64,000 nt of DNA, taken from contig NZ_CP079218.1 in NCBI RefSeq assembly GCF_019317285.1, forward strand, positions 4,216,001 through 4,280,000. Reading direction: 5' to 3'. The stretch is from Pedobacter sp. D749 (GTDB lineage: Bacteria > Bacteroidota > Bacteroidia > Sphingobacteriales > Sphingobacteriaceae). Shown one piece after another: positions 34,889 through 44,153 of this stretch (position 1 is the first letter of the stretch; every line of letters begins with the position of its first letter). The notes below the pieces were generated by a model. It saw nothing but the letters and a program-made list of their open reading frames with translations. It did not search any database and was not told the origin of the DNA. The translations under genes were made by a program, and so were the position numbers.

Positions 34889-35557
34889 TTACTTGCTTAG
34901 CCCTGCCAGTGCATTAATGGTTAATGCTACAATAACAGTATTGAAAATAAAGGCGATTAAACTGTGCAAAAGGGATAGTCGTCTGATCTCCCTATTCGAA
35001 ATTTCGACATCAGAAACCTGGAAAGTCATGCCCAGAACAAAAGAAAAGTAAGCAAAGTCGATAAAATCAGGTTCATCATTGCCTGGAAACTCCAACCCCG
35101 AACCATCTTTTTCCGATTTTTCCTTCTGCTTGCCGCCATAATACAAATGGGCATAACGCATGGTAAAAGTAGTATGCACTAAAAACCACGATAAAAACAT
35201 GCCAAGTATGGCAATGATTAAATCTAGCGGTTCAATATCCTTGTTAATTAGCAACAGAATTACCGCCAGTAAACCTGCAAAGGTAGAAACCACTACAATA
35301 ACAAAAATTTCGCCACGGGTTTCATCCTGCATTTTGGCTTTTAAATGAGTTTCGGCAGAAGAGGTATGAAAAAACATATACCAATGGAGGGTATTTAACA
35401 CCACACAAAAAACATCCCACCCAAACATAATATGCGTAAGGGTATCCATTTTACAAAGAAACGAAAGCAGGTAAGCTGCGATTCCTGAGAAAAGGCTAAG
35501 CAGCAAAACAAAAAGTGCTGATCGTTTTTGAATGCCTGCTAATTTCGGTTCCTGCAT
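34889..35557 (-). CDS. DUF1345 family membrane protein
   Basis: 222 residues from the ATG at 35557 (MQEPKLAGIQKRSALFVLLL); the longer open frame to 35620 would overlap the upstream methyltransferase gene and is rejected. Five membrane helices. FLVHTTFTMRYAHLYYGGKQ and DFAYFSFVLGMTFQVSDVEI with REIRRLSLLHSLIAFIFNTV are the conserved DUF1345 blocks. The function of the family is not known. It lies 4 bp after the methyltransferase gene. Confidence 0.85.
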   Translation of the reverse strand: MQEPKLAGIQKRSALFVLLLSLFSGIAAYLLSFLCKMDTLTHIMFGWDVFCVVLNTLHWYMFFHTSSAETHLKAKMQDETRGEIFVIVVVSTFAGLLAVILLLINKDIEPLDLIIAILGMFLSWFLVHTTFTMRYAHLYYGGKQKEKSEKDGSGLEFPGNDEPDFIDFAYFSFVLGMTFQVSDVEISNREIRRLSLLHSLIAFIFNTVIVALTINALAGLSK

Positions 35558-35561
35558 GGGT

Positions 35562-36344
35562 TTAAAACTTAAGTTTAAAATGTTCTTTAACCTGCCCCTT
35601 TTTAAAATAAACCAATCCAATCCAAAATAAATCGATGGTTACCGTAACATCAGGGTGATTTTTAATTTCAGTCCAGGCTTCTTTCATTCCTTCGCTCCAA
35701 TAAATATCGTCAAAAATGAGTAACGAATTTTCGGTAACTTTTGGCAGGCACCATTTAAAATAATTCAAAGTAGCATCTTTCCGGTGGTTTCCGTCGATAT
35801 ATACAAAATCGAGGCTGGGCTGGCGGGCAATAATATCGGGTAAAATCAAATCAAAGTTGCCCACATGGAGTTCGATATTCTCTAAATCTAAATCCTGGAA
35901 ATTTTTCCTGGCTACCTCTGCAGTCTGCGGACAACCTTCTATGGTAATGACTTCGGTCTGTGGATCTGTCTTAGCAAGATAAGCAGTGGTAATGCCTAAA
36001 CAGGTACCCAATTCAATTGCACTTTTTGCCTCGGTATTTTTAGCTAACCGATAAATAAGCTTGGCTAACTTTGGGCTTTTTAACGCATTCTTGGCAATTT
36101 GACTTACCTTCTTGGTACGGCTCTTATTAAGGTGAGAACCCGCTCCAAGATCTGTAACGTTGATTATTGAATCGTCATTAAAAAGTTTTTTTCGTTGCTC
36201 TTCTATATTTTTGTATTCAGATTTGTCGTTAAAGTCGTAAATTACCTCATCAGCGAGCTTGTACACAAATGGCGAATGCGTTCCGTGTCTGCTCTTAGCT
36301 GTTAAACGGTGTTTAAGGTAATCTTTAATAAATTGAAATAGCAT
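35562..36344 (-). CDS. Class I SAM-dependent methyltransferase (O-methyltransferase-like)
   Basis: 260 residues. The SAM-binding glycine motif is AIELGTCLGITTAYLA at about 115-130, followed by VITIEGCPQTAEVARKNF (acidic ribose-binding residue), LDFVYIDGNHRKDATLNYF and LLIFDDIYWSEGMKEAW. This is the pattern of the Methyltransf_24 group close to catechol-type O-methyltransferases. The substrate cannot be told. The N-terminal helix FIKDYLKHRLTAKSRHGTHS is basic. It is divergent from the transglutaminase-like gene, 44 bp away. Confidence 0.85.
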   Translation of the reverse strand: MLFQFIKDYLKHRLTAKSRHGTHSPFVYKLADEVIYDFNDKSEYKNIEEQRKKLFNDDSIINVTDLGAGSHLNKSRTKKVSQIAKNALKSPKLAKLIYRLAKNTEAKSAIELGTCLGITTAYLAKTDPQTEVITIEGCPQTAEVARKNFQDLDLENIELHVGNFDLILPDIIARQPSLDFVYIDGNHRKDATLNYFKWCLPKVTENSLLIFDDIYWSEGMKEAWTEIKNHPDVTVTIDLFWIGLVYFKKGQVKEHFKLKF

Positions 36345-36388
36345 AATATTGCAAAAGTAATTAAACGCCGCAAACGTATGTATGTTTT

Positions 36389-37258
36389 ATGGAAAATATC
36401 GCAGAGATAAGTGCTTTAGTAAAACTGTTGGATGATCCGGACGAGGAAGTATTCCAGCATGTAGAAAAGAAACTGCTTGAATATGGCGGTGAAGTAATCC
36501 ACTATTTAGAAAATGCCTGGGAACAATCTTTCGATGGCTTGATGCAGGAACGCATTGAAAATATTGTCCATCAAATCCAGTTCAAAACCGTTAAAGAAGA
36601 CCTAAACCTTTGGTATTTAAGTGGTGCTTTTGATTTATTACAAGGCGCCCTGATTATAAACCGTTACCAATATCCTGATTTAGATGAGCAAAAAGTAATT
36701 AACCAAATTGAAGAGATAAAAAGGGATATCTGGTTGGGGCTGCAGTACGAAATGAGTTCGGTTGAGAAAGTAAAACTAATTAACCACGTGTTATACCAGC
36801 AATATGGCTTTGGCGGCAACACCAAAAACCATCACGATCCTCAAAACTCTTACTTAAATCAGGTTTTAGAAAGCAAAAAAGGCAACCAGATTTCGTTGGC
36901 CATTATTTACTCTACCCTGGCCCAAAAATTAGATCTGCCAGTATATGGGATTAATTTGCCACAGCATTTTATTTTAGGTTACATTGATGATAGTAAGCAA
37001 GAGGGCGCTGAGTATGGTGTGCTATTTTATATCAATGCCTTTAACCGTGGTAATATTTTTGGCAAACATGATGTGGATCAGTTTTTGCGTCAACTTAACT
37101 TAGAAGCTTTACCTGAATATTATAAACCCTGCAGTAATACCGATATCATCCGCCGCGTAATCAGAAACCTGATTTCGGCTTATGAAAATGCCGGAGCAAC
37201 CGAAAAAGTAGCTGAATTAAACGAACTCCAAAACATTTTAGCAGAGAACAGCATTTAA
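36389..37258 (+). CDS. Transglutaminase-like (SirB1/Transglut_core2) protein
   Basis: 289 residues, cytoplasmic. A helical HEAT-like start (ISALVKLLDDPDEEVFQHVE) precedes a transglutaminase-core-2 domain with NHVLYQQYGFGGNTKNHHDP, SLAIIYSTLAQKLDLPVYGI and LPQHFILGYID. This is the SirB1/YchA arrangement. The usual catalytic cysteine is not evident: the SLAIIY position, where papain-like enzymes carry it, has none, so activity is uncertain. Confidence 0.85.
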   Translation: MENIAEISALVKLLDDPDEEVFQHVEKKLLEYGGEVIHYLENAWEQSFDGLMQERIENIVHQIQFKTVKEDLNLWYLSGAFDLLQGALIINRYQYPDLDEQKVINQIEEIKRDIWLGLQYEMSSVEKVKLINHVLYQQYGFGGNTKNHHDPQNSYLNQVLESKKGNQISLAIIYSTLAQKLDLPVYGINLPQHFILGYIDDSKQEGAEYGVLFYINAFNRGNIFGKHDVDQFLRQLNLEALPEYYKPCSNTDIIRRVIRNLISAYENAGATEKVAELNELQNILAENSI

Positions 37259-37271
37259 ATTCCCCCACCCT

Positions 37272-38402
37272 GTGTACAAAAATATTTATAATTTACCTAG
37301 AATTTGCCTGATGGCTTTAATGCTTTTCGCTGGTAGCCTAAAAGCGCAAACAGTAAAACCCAACGTAATTGCCTATTATAGCGGACAAAACACGGTAATA
37401 GATCGCTTCCCGATTGAAAAACTGAGCCACCTGATTTACAGCTTTGGACATTTAAAAGGTGATAGTTTAAACATCACATCTGCTGAAGATTCGGCTTTGA
37501 TTTCGAAAATGGTTAAGCTCAAAAAACGTAACCCCAATTTAAAGGTTATGATTGCCATGGGGGGCTGGGGTGCCTGCGCTAATTGTTCAGAAGTATTTAG
37601 CAGAGCTGATGGGCGAAAAACATTTGCTGAAACAACTAAAGCACTTTTAGATTTCTTCAAGGCCGATGGTATAGATCTCGACTGGGAATACCCGGCTATT
37701 TCGGGTTATCCCGGGCACAGGTATACGCCTGATGATAAGCATAACTTTACTTTATTGATTAAAGAACTGAGAGAAAAGCTCGGCAAAGAAGCAGAGATTA
37801 GTTTCGCAGCCGGAGGATCTCAAAACAGCATCGATTCTTGCTTTGAATGGGATAAGGTAATGCCACTGGTAAACCGGGTAAATGTAATGAGTTACGATCT
37901 GGTAGGTGGATATGCATCGCAAAGTGGACATCATTCGCCTTTATATTCTACCCCACAACAAACTTTATCCGCCGATTATGCTGTAAAAGCTTTAATTGGT
38001 TTGGGTGTACCTGCGCAAAAAATTGCTTTAGGAGCAGCATTCTACGCCCGTATTTTTGAAAACACAACCAATGCGAACCAGGGATTATACCAGCCTACAA
38101 AATTTTTAAGCAGCCTTGCCTTTAAGGATTTCAACAAAAAGTTCTCAACGAAAAATGGCTATACCTATTATTGGGATGAGGTAGCGAAAGCTCCTTATTA
38201 TTATAATCCGAAAACCCGGTATTTCGTCACTTTTGATGATCCAAAATCAATTTCATTAAAAACCAAATATGTAATTGATCAAAAATTAAATGGCATTATG
38301 TTTTGGGAATTAGCTAATGATTTGTATAGCAATGGCTTACTTAATGTAATTGATAAAACGATAAAAGATTATAAGGAACTGCCGAAGGTTACCACCCAAT
38401 AA
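37272..38402 (+). CDS. Secreted glycoside hydrolase family 18 (chitinase-like)
   Basis: 376 residues. The frame opens with GTG at 37272; Met14 (ATG at 37311) is an alternative, but the whole MYKNIYNLPRICLMALMLFA stretch reads well as a signal peptide ending SLKAQ. The catalytic GH18 motif DGIDLDWE is at 132-139 (DxxDxDxE complete), preceded by KVMIAMGGWG and followed by VNVMSYDL and a C-terminal GIMFWELAND. It should cleave chitin or related beta-1,4-GlcNAc glycans; some GH18 proteins act on peptidoglycan or glycoprotein glycans. Its 3' end overlaps the convergent CAP gene by 34 bp. Confidence 0.92.
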   Translation: MYKNIYNLPRICLMALMLFAGSLKAQTVKPNVIAYYSGQNTVIDRFPIEKLSHLIYSFGHLKGDSLNITSAEDSALISKMVKLKKRNPNLKVMIAMGGWGACANCSEVFSRADGRKTFAETTKALLDFFKADGIDLDWEYPAISGYPGHRYTPDDKHNFTLLIKELREKLGKEAEISFAAGGSQNSIDSCFEWDKVMPLVNRVNVMSYDLVGGYASQSGHHSPLYSTPQQTLSADYAVKALIGLGVPAQKIALGAAFYARIFENTTNANQGLYQPTKFLSSLAFKDFNKKFSTKNGYTYYWDEVAKAPYYYNPKTRYFVTFDDPKSISLKTKYVIDQKLNGIMFWELANDLYSNGLLNVIDKTIKDYKELPKVTTQ

Positions 38403-38851
38403 TTTTGTGCCATACCTACACCAGCTTCACTACTTTTAGCATCCATCATGGCTTTACAATGGCTTACACTATTTTTCCACGCGGCAATCACCTGATCCAC
38501 ATCAGAATATCCTTTGGCTAAATTTTCTGTCCTAAAATGGCCTTTATAACCTGCATTTAATGTACGTTCGGCGGGAGTACCGCCATCTGGAGATAAATGA
38601 TCAAAATAGTTTTGTTCTGCCATGTCTTTTGCATGCATTATTGCCGCATTTTGCAACTGGTTATTTGAAGATAAGCTGGGTACCGGGGGCATATATTCAG
38701 CACCACAATTACATCCGCTCTGTCTTAGCAGATTAATCCTGTTAATCAATAAAGCAACATTGTTTTGTGGCGTTGTTATTTCATCCTTTTTGCACTGCGT
38801 TAGTAAAACACAGAGCAATATACCGCCAAGAAAGAATAAATATTTGTTCAT
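38369..38851 (-). CDS. CAP-domain (SCP/PR-1-like) lipoprotein
   Basis: 160 residues. A lipobox LLTQCKK ends the signal peptide (Cys20). The CAP domain shows LINRINLLRQSGCNCG, NAAIMHAKDMAEQNYFDHLS, RTENLAKGY and AWKNSVSHCKAMMDAKSSEA with GVGMAQNYWVVTFGS, the usual secreted SCP-like order. The function in bacteria is largely unknown. It is convergent with the GH18 gene and 65 bp downstream of the GH16-like gene on the same strand, behind a terminator. Confidence 0.9.
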   Translation of the reverse strand: MNKYLFFLGGILLCVLLTQCKKDEITTPQNNVALLINRINLLRQSGCNCGAEYMPPVPSLSSNNQLQNAAIMHAKDMAEQNYFDHLSPDGGTPAERTLNAGYKGHFRTENLAKGYSDVDQVIAAWKNSVSHCKAMMDAKSSEAGVGMAQNYWVVTFGSSL

Positions 38852-38870
38852 ATTTTATTTATGATACAAT

Positions 38871-38894
38871 GGAGGCAGCTGCAATGCTGCCTCC
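38871..38894 (-). terminator. Hairpin terminator between the GH16-like and CAP genes
   Basis: GGAGGCAGC and GCTGCCTCC form a perfect 9-bp GC-rich stem with a 6-nt loop, 23 bp past the GH16-like stop. The T-tract is weak on the minus strand. Confidence 0.6.
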
Positions 38895-38916
38895 AAATTA
38901 ATTTTTATTTAAGCAA

Positions 38917-39744
38917 TTAGAAAGCTCTTTCTCTACCCAGGTAAATATTTTTGCCAGTGTACAAAGTATTACCAGACGGACCAGGAGCGCCACTATCTCC
39001 TTCCATTTGCATGTTGATGATTAGCCACATGGGCTTATTTACCGAATTACTCATGGTATGCTTGGCCACCCAAACATTATCAATGTAATAATGGCAATCT
39101 ACATCCGTTGCACTTACTTTATTGTACCAGCATTTATAATTGTGGTAAGAGCCTGCGTTAGAAACTGCAGTAAGTTTATTTTCCCAACCACCATCATAAG
39201 TGTTTTGCCAATTGGTATTATTGCCTTTAAATTCCATAATATCGCTTTCTGGTGGCCACGAATTAACGCCCGTAATCCAGAATGCAGGCCAGGTACCTTT
39301 ACTAGTTGGCACGGCAAAATCTCCTGAAATGGTATAACTGGGAAACTGATCGTTAATAAGCACCTGTTGCTTGGCATGGCATGCGCCAGAGTTATACCAA
39401 ATGGCCACATTGGTAAAGCCATTAGCTGTACTGTTTCCAGGTGACGTGGCTAAACGGGTAGCTTTAATTGTTAATACGCCTCCGCTTAAAGAGATTTGAT
39501 TGTGGTTAGAAGAACTACCCACCATGCGTGCCGAACCATTATGATCAGTACCCCAGGGATAGTTGTAATTCCATTGTGCCTCAAAATTAGCGTAGCTGGC
39601 AAAAGAATTGCCATCAATTAATGTTTCCCAGGCTTTAACCTGACCATTTTCGGATTTAATTTCAGCCTTATCTTTTTTGCAAGATAAAAGCCCGGTAAAC
39701 AAGCATACCAATAGCAGGCACCATTTCGTTGTTTCTTTTCTCAT
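38917..39744 (-). CDS. GH16-like (concanavalin-fold) surface lipoprotein
   Basis: 275 residues from the ATG at 39744 (MRKETTKWCLLLVCLFTGLL followed by SCKKDK, a clear lipobox); the open frame to 39930 adds residues without signal-peptide sense. The mature part has NYNYPWGTDHNGSARMV, TWPAFWITGVNSWPPE and ESDIMEF, which fits the ExDxxE catalytic motif of GH16 enzymes, and a C-terminal MWLIINMQM strand. It probably attacks a beta-glucan or galactan at the cell surface. GH16 is the best family fit by eye; a related concanavalin-fold lyase cannot be excluded. Confidence 0.8.
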   Translation of the reverse strand: MRKETTKWCLLLVCLFTGLLSCKKDKAEIKSENGQVKAWETLIDGNSFASYANFEAQWNYNYPWGTDHNGSARMVGSSSNHNQISLSGGVLTIKATRLATSPGNSTANGFTNVAIWYNSGACHAKQQVLINDQFPSYTISGDFAVPTSKGTWPAFWITGVNSWPPESDIMEFKGNNTNWQNTYDGGWENKLTAVSNAGSYHNYKCWYNKVSATDVDCHYYIDNVWVAKHTMSNSVNKPMWLIINMQMEGDSGAPGPSGNTLYTGKNIYLGRERAF

Positions 39745-40028
39745 TTTTTTTGAATTAGGTAAATATTTGGTTAATTGTAAAAGCATTACGTTTGACCTAA
39801 CTTCATAAAAACTGAATACAAGCATATTAAATTCAAAACTGTAAATCTGCTTATATATTTTTACGTATGTGGTTAGATCATTTGCAGCATCAAAGTCAAA
39901 AATGACATATACGTAAGCAAATTTATACAAACCATAACTAAAAAATAAGGGGTTAAATCGTAAAAATAGAGTGGTAAAATGGGATTTATAGCTTGTTTAC
40001 TGAAGAATGTAAAAACGATATAAAAGCA

Positions 40029-40059
40029 AAAGCCTGACCACAAATCATGATCAGGCTTT
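40029..40059 (-). terminator. Intrinsic terminator after the alpha/beta-hydrolase gene
   Basis: AAAGCCTGA pairs with TCAGGCTTT; on the minus strand a T-rich tract follows. It lies 93 bp past the esterase stop. The rest of the spacer 39745-40151 is AT-rich upstream sequence of the GH16-like gene; I see no gene in it. Confidence 0.65.
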
Positions 40060-40151
40060 ATTTAAATGTTTAAATTTCTATTTGAGTGATCAAATAAGTT
40101 TAAAGTGGCTTAAATTAAATCAGGTGAAGAGGTTAAAAATCATTGAGGATA

Positions 40152-41063
40152 TCAAAATTTCTCTTTCTTCATCCAGGTAGCCAATAAGTTAAACCAGTCT
40201 ACATCTGAAGTTTTATTAATCAGACCAAAGCCATGTCCACCTTTTTCATATAGATAAATATCAGTATCTACCTTATTCTGCTTTAGTGCCTCATTCATTA
40301 AAACACTATTTTCATAAGGAACGGTTTTATCATCTTTAGCATGTACAAAGAAAACAGGGGGTGTTTTTTTGTTCACATTTTTATTTGCCGAGAAATAATG
40401 TTTTAAACTGTCAGCAGGATTTGGCCCCAATAAATTCTTCATGGTACCAGTATGTACTGATTCTTCGAAACTAATTACAGGATAAATTAATGCAGCAAAA
40501 TTTGGTCTCAGACTTACCTTTTCAGGATCAGAAATTTTAAGATCGTTATAATGAGCAACCAAAGTTGATGCAAAATGTCCACCTGCAGAAAAGCCCATAA
40601 TTCCAATCTTACTGGTCTTAATCCTATATTTTTTCGCATTTTTTCTAACCAGGTAAATGGCTTGCTGTGCATCTTGCAACGGCCCATAGGTTTTATCAAC
40701 CATAATTTCATCGCTCGGCAAACGGTATTTCAATACAAAGGCAGTTACTCCAATGGCATTAAAGCGTTTAGCTACATCAGTACCTTCATGACTAAAGGCC
40801 AAAGCCCCATACCCCCCACCCGGGCAGATGATTACCGCTGTACCAGTGGCAATGTCTTTAGGTGCTTCGAAAACAGTTAATGTAGGTATTGATACTTTGG
40901 TAATACTTAAAGTGCCATTTGAGCGGACTTCGGTATTTTCTACATAGGTTGCTGGCGTAGGTTTTGCACCTGGAATGTCGCCAGTATACAACGGGATTAC
41001 TTCTTGTGCTTTCACATCCATCACTAAAATGGCTAGAATTAACAGGGTTAAACAAAATTTCAT
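40152..41063 (-). CDS. Secreted alpha/beta hydrolase (esterase, acetylxylan-esterase-like)
   Basis: 303 residues with a signal peptide (CLTLLILAILVMDVKAQ). The oxyanion region is IICPGGGYGALAFSHEG, the nucleophile elbow is GFSAGGH with Ser159, and the acid and base are in HAKDDKTVPYENS and KGGHGFGL. This combination is typical of esterases annotated as acetyl-xylan or carbohydrate esterases in Bacteroidota. The substrate is not determinable. It follows the small membrane protein gene by 2 bp. Confidence 0.88.
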   Translation of the reverse strand: MKFCLTLLILAILVMDVKAQEVIPLYTGDIPGAKPTPATYVENTEVRSNGTLSITKVSIPTLTVFEAPKDIATGTAVIICPGGGYGALAFSHEGTDVAKRFNAIGVTAFVLKYRLPSDEIMVDKTYGPLQDAQQAIYLVRKNAKKYRIKTSKIGIMGFSAGGHFASTLVAHYNDLKISDPEKVSLRPNFAALIYPVISFEESVHTGTMKNLLGPNPADSLKHYFSANKNVNKKTPPVFFVHAKDDKTVPYENSVLMNEALKQNKVDTDIYLYEKGGHGFGLINKTSDVDWFNLLATWMKKEKF

Positions 41064-41065
41064 AT

Positions 41066-41584
41066 CTATTTTATTTCTTTTTTAGTAGATCTAAGATAAA
41101 ACAATAGCGATTTAAATTCCTCATCAGTCATTAAATGGATTGGAATAAAAAATGACGTATGCATCATCACATTTGTTATGCTGATGTATTGATCATAAAC
41201 TTTGAACGATGTGAGGATATTCCATTTTGCGAAAGATCGATAATTATCGGTAATACCTTCTATGCCTTCATCAGTAATTATCAACTTACGCGTGTTTGAA
41301 GGAAATGCCAGATTCGTAGTATTTTCAAACTTAATCCAAAAACTACGTTTTGCCCTTAATAGCCTAATAAAAGCACTTAAAGCAACAACCCAACAGAAAA
41401 TTAATACACTTAAATCCGTCTCTTCATTCCTTACAATGTAGTGCAAATAGCCGTACATAACAATTCCTAACACGAAGAAGACTAATGAAACAATTTTAAG
41501 TCTCTTGCTAAACGTCTTCCAGATTATCTGGTTTGACTCTAATAAGCTTTTTTTTACATTAAAGTCTTCGATAATGATATCCAT
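41066..41584 (-). CDS. YcxB-like membrane protein
   Basis: 172 residues: two membrane helices (about 30-48 and 59-77) followed by a soluble domain where LIITDEGIEGITDNYRSFAK and WNILTSFKVYDQYISI match the YcxB-like pattern. The function is unknown. It is probably co-transcribed with the esterase gene downstream (2-bp gap). Confidence 0.7.
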   Translation of the reverse strand: MDIIIEDFNVKKSLLESNQIIWKTFSKRLKIVSLVFFVLGIVMYGYLHYIVRNEETDLSVLIFCWVVALSAFIRLLRAKRSFWIKFENTTNLAFPSNTRKLIITDEGIEGITDNYRSFAKWNILTSFKVYDQYISITNVMMHTSFFIPIHLMTDEEFKSLLFYLRSTKKEIK

Positions 41585-41623
41585 ATCTAATTCCTTTGCT
41601 TATATCTGATCGAAATACATTTG

Positions 41624-42698
41624 TTAGAACTCCATTAAATAAGCCTTTAAAAAGTCGTTAATATCACCGTTTAAAACTGCATCAGGATTGGAGGTCTGGT
41701 AATTGGTACGGTGGTCTTTCACGCGCCTGTCGTCTAAAACATAACTCCTGATTTGCGAACCCCACTCTATCTTTTTCTTCGATCCTTCTACCGCAGCAAT
41801 GGCTTCATTCCGTTTACGTTCTTCGATCTCATACAATTGAGATTTAAGCAACCGAATCGCATTCTCTTTATTCTGTAATTGCGATCGCGACTCCTGGTTT
41901 TTAATAATGATACCAGATGGTTTGTGATATAAACGCACAGCTGTCTCAACTTTGTTCACATTTTGTCCGCCGGCACCGCCTGCCCTGAAAGTTTCGAACT
42001 CGATATCAGCTGGGTTAATATCAATCTGAATGGTATCATCCACTAAAGGATAAACATATACCGAGGCAAAAGAAGTATGTCTACGGGCATTCGAGTCGAA
42101 GGGAGAAATACGCACTAAACGATGTACCCCATTTTCGCCTTTCAGGTAGCCGTAAGAAAAATCGCCATCGAATTGAAGCGTTACTGATTTTATCCCTGCA
42201 ACCTCCCCTTCCTGGCTATCCTGTTCGGTAATTTTGTAACCGTTCTTTTCACCCCACATCATATACATCCGCATCAGCATGTAAGCCCAATCGCAGCTTT
42301 CAGTTCCTCCAGCTCCGGCAGTAATTTGTAATACTGCAGAAAGCTGGTCTTCTTTGCTGCGCAGCATATTTTTAAGTTCGAGTTCTTCTACAGCAGTTTT
42401 GGCGATCTCGAACTGATCCTGAAGCTCAGCTTCTGAAGCATCTCCCGATTGAAAAAACTCAAACATCACCACTGCATCCTCAACCGCGTTGCTGGTTTGG
42501 TTAAAGCCATCTGTCCATTTTTTCTTTGAACTGATTTCGGCAAGAATTTTTTCTGCTTTTTTAGGGTCGTCCCAGAAATCGGGCGCCATTGTTAATTTTT
42601 CTTCTTCGCGGATAGCGTAAAGTAGCTCATCAACGTCAAAGATACCTCCTCAGCGACGTTACTCTGTCCCTTAAATCCTGAATATTTTCTTTGGTCAT
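41624..42698 (-). CDS. prfB: Peptide chain release factor 2, with programmed +1 frameshift
   Basis: The first 20 codons run from the ATG at 42698 (MTKENIQDLRDRVTSLRRYL) to CTT, then an in-frame TGA at 42636-42638. Shifting +1 at CTT-TGA-C continues as DVDELLYAIREEEK into the main frame, giving about 357 residues. An AGGAGG sits at the usual short distance before the slip site. RF2 features are complete: the GGQ loop in RAGGAGGQNVNKVET, and LRSKEDQLSAVLQITAGAGG. It releases peptides at UGA and UAA and autoregulates through the UGA. A TATATTTG box lies 4 bp before the ATG, hinting at a very short leader. Confidence 0.96.
42635..42650 (-). promoter_or_regulatory. prfB programmed frameshift site
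   Basis: On the minus strand AGGAGGTATCTTTGAC: Shine-Dalgarno-like AGGAGG, slippery CTT, and UGA followed by C. This is the classic autoregulatory RF2 site and not a sequencing error or a pseudogene mark. Confidence 0.95.
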
Positions 42699-42802
42699 GG
42701 AACAAATATATAAAATCGCTTTGAGCATAGCGCATGGCGGAAAGCAATTTCAATTAAAACTGATCCTTTACTATTTGTTAAACCAATTTATTTTCTTTAT
42801 TC

Positions 42803-42851
42803 ATGCACCATGACTAATAAACCAATGACAAATGAACTAATGAACCTCTTA
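42803..42851 (-). repeat. Stop-anchored heptad array, TTCATTA family, after the M20 gene
   Basis: From the TAA stop on the minus strand: TAAGAGG, TTCATTA, GTTCATT, TGTCATT, GGTTTAT, TAGTCAT and GGTGCAT, seven units in phase. A CAT core stays at the same place in most units. A short GCGCATG-type stretch (42723-42745) follows nearer to prfB. Confidence 0.7.
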
Positions 42852-44153
42852 TTTTTTCATCGACATATAATCCAGCGTTAGATTAGAGAGTAATTTAACC
42901 CCTAAAACGAAACCGCTTTCATCAAGGTAAAAATCTGGTGTGTGGTGCGATGCTGCTTTCAAAGGATCTTTGCCTTTTGGCATTCCTCCTAAAAACACAA
43001 ATAAACCAGGTACTTTTTCCTGGAAAAAAGAGAAATCTTCTGCACCGGTAACCGGTGGTTTTAATTTCACGTGATTTTTACCTGCTGTTAATTCCATGCT
43101 TGGCAACATCTTTTCGGTTAGTGCAATATTATTAAAGGTAACCGGATAATGATTACTGTAAGGAATTTTCACTTCGGCTGTTGCGCCACCTGCCTCAGCT
43201 GTTTTCGTAGCGATGGTTTTAATCCTTTCGATAAACATGGCTTCATCTTCCTTACTAAAGTTGCGCACTGTACCTAACATCTCAACCTTTTCGGGGATAA
43301 TGTTCGATCGCACACCACCATTAATGGCACCAATGGTAACCACTCCGGGGTTTTCGGTCACGTTTAAATTCCTACTTACAATGGTTTGAAGGCTATTGAT
43401 AATCTGAGCGGAAACCACCACGGGATCGATACTGCTCCATGGGTATGCCCCATGTGCCTGCCTTCCGGTAACAGTAATCTTCATATCGTTAACTGCAGCC
43501 ATTGTTCCACCCGGGCGATAAGTTACATCACCAACTTCAGTTTGAGAATTGATGTGTAAACCGAAAATCACATCAACTTTAGGATTTTCGAGCACACCTT
43601 CCTTAATCATTAATGCTGCGCCACCTTCATCTCCCACAGGCACGCCTTCCTCGGCAGGCTGAAATATAAATTTCACAGTCCCTTGAATATCTTTTTGCAT
43701 AGATGCCAGCACTTCTGCTACCCCCATTAAAATAGCCACATGACTATCATGTCCACAGGCATGCATTACACCAACCTCTTGACCGTTATACTGGGTTTTC
43801 ACTTTCGAGGCAAACGGAACATCTACCCGCTCGGTAACCGGTAAGCCATCCATATCAGCACGTAAAGCCACCACAGAACCTGGCTTCCCTCCTTTTAGCA
43901 CACCAACTACTCCTGTTTTGGCTACGCTGGTGGTTACTTTTATCCCTAAAGATTCTAAATGTTTTGCAATAATACCGGCTGTTCTTACTTCGGTATTTCC
44001 CAACTCTGGGTGTTCGTGAAAATCGCGCCGCCAGGCAATTACTTTTTGTTCAATGGCATCCGCTTTTTTTGAAACCAATGGCCTTAAATCTGATTTTTGT
44101 GCAAAAGAATTTAACGCCAGTAGCGAAAAACCGATCAGGGATATTTTCTTCAT
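42849..44153 (-). CDS. M20-family amidohydrolase (secreted aminoacylase/hippurate hydrolase type)
   Basis: 434 residues from the ATG at 44153 (MKKISLIGFSLLALNSFAQK, a signal peptide); the open frame to 44249 is rejected since the signal peptide starts here. Metal-binding motifs of the M20D group are present: VVALRADMDGLPV, MHACGHDSHVAILMG, FIFQPAEEG and a late TGAEDFSFFQEKVPG. WRRDFHEHPELGNTE near the N-terminus is characteristic. It probably cleaves N-acyl amino acids or small peptides in the periplasm. It is followed by a heptad array and preceded by a strong hairpin region shared with pgi. Confidence 0.92.
   Translation of the reverse strand: MKKISLIGFSLLALNSFAQKSDLRPLVSKKADAIEQKVIAWRRDFHEHPELGNTEVRTAGIIAKHLESLGIKVTTSVAKTGVVGVLKGGKPGSVVALRADMDGLPVTERVDVPFASKVKTQYNGQEVGVMHACGHDSHVAILMGVAEVLASMQKDIQGTVKFIFQPAEEGVPVGDEGGAALMIKEGVLENPKVDVIFGLHINSQTEVGDVTYRPGGTMAAVNDMKITVTGRQAHGAYPWSSIDPVVVSAQIINSLQTIVSRNLNVTENPGVVTIGAINGGVRSNIIPEKVEMLGTVRNFSKEDEAMFIERIKTIATKTAEAGGATAEVKIPYSNHYPVTFNNIALTEKMLPSMELTAGKNHVKLKPPVTGAEDFSFFQEKVPGLFVFLGGMPKGKDPLKAASHHTPDFYLDESGFVLGVKLLSNLTLDYMSMKK

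Noticed and set aside
39747..39930. Longer start for the GH16-like lipoprotein
   Set aside because: The lipoprotein signal peptide begins at the ATG at 39744; the upstream part is AT-rich leader sequence.
42590..42698. Apparent broken 5' end of prfB (in-frame TGA after 20 codons)
   Set aside because: The AGGAGG...CTT-TGA-C context is the conserved programmed frameshift of RF2, so the gene is intact.
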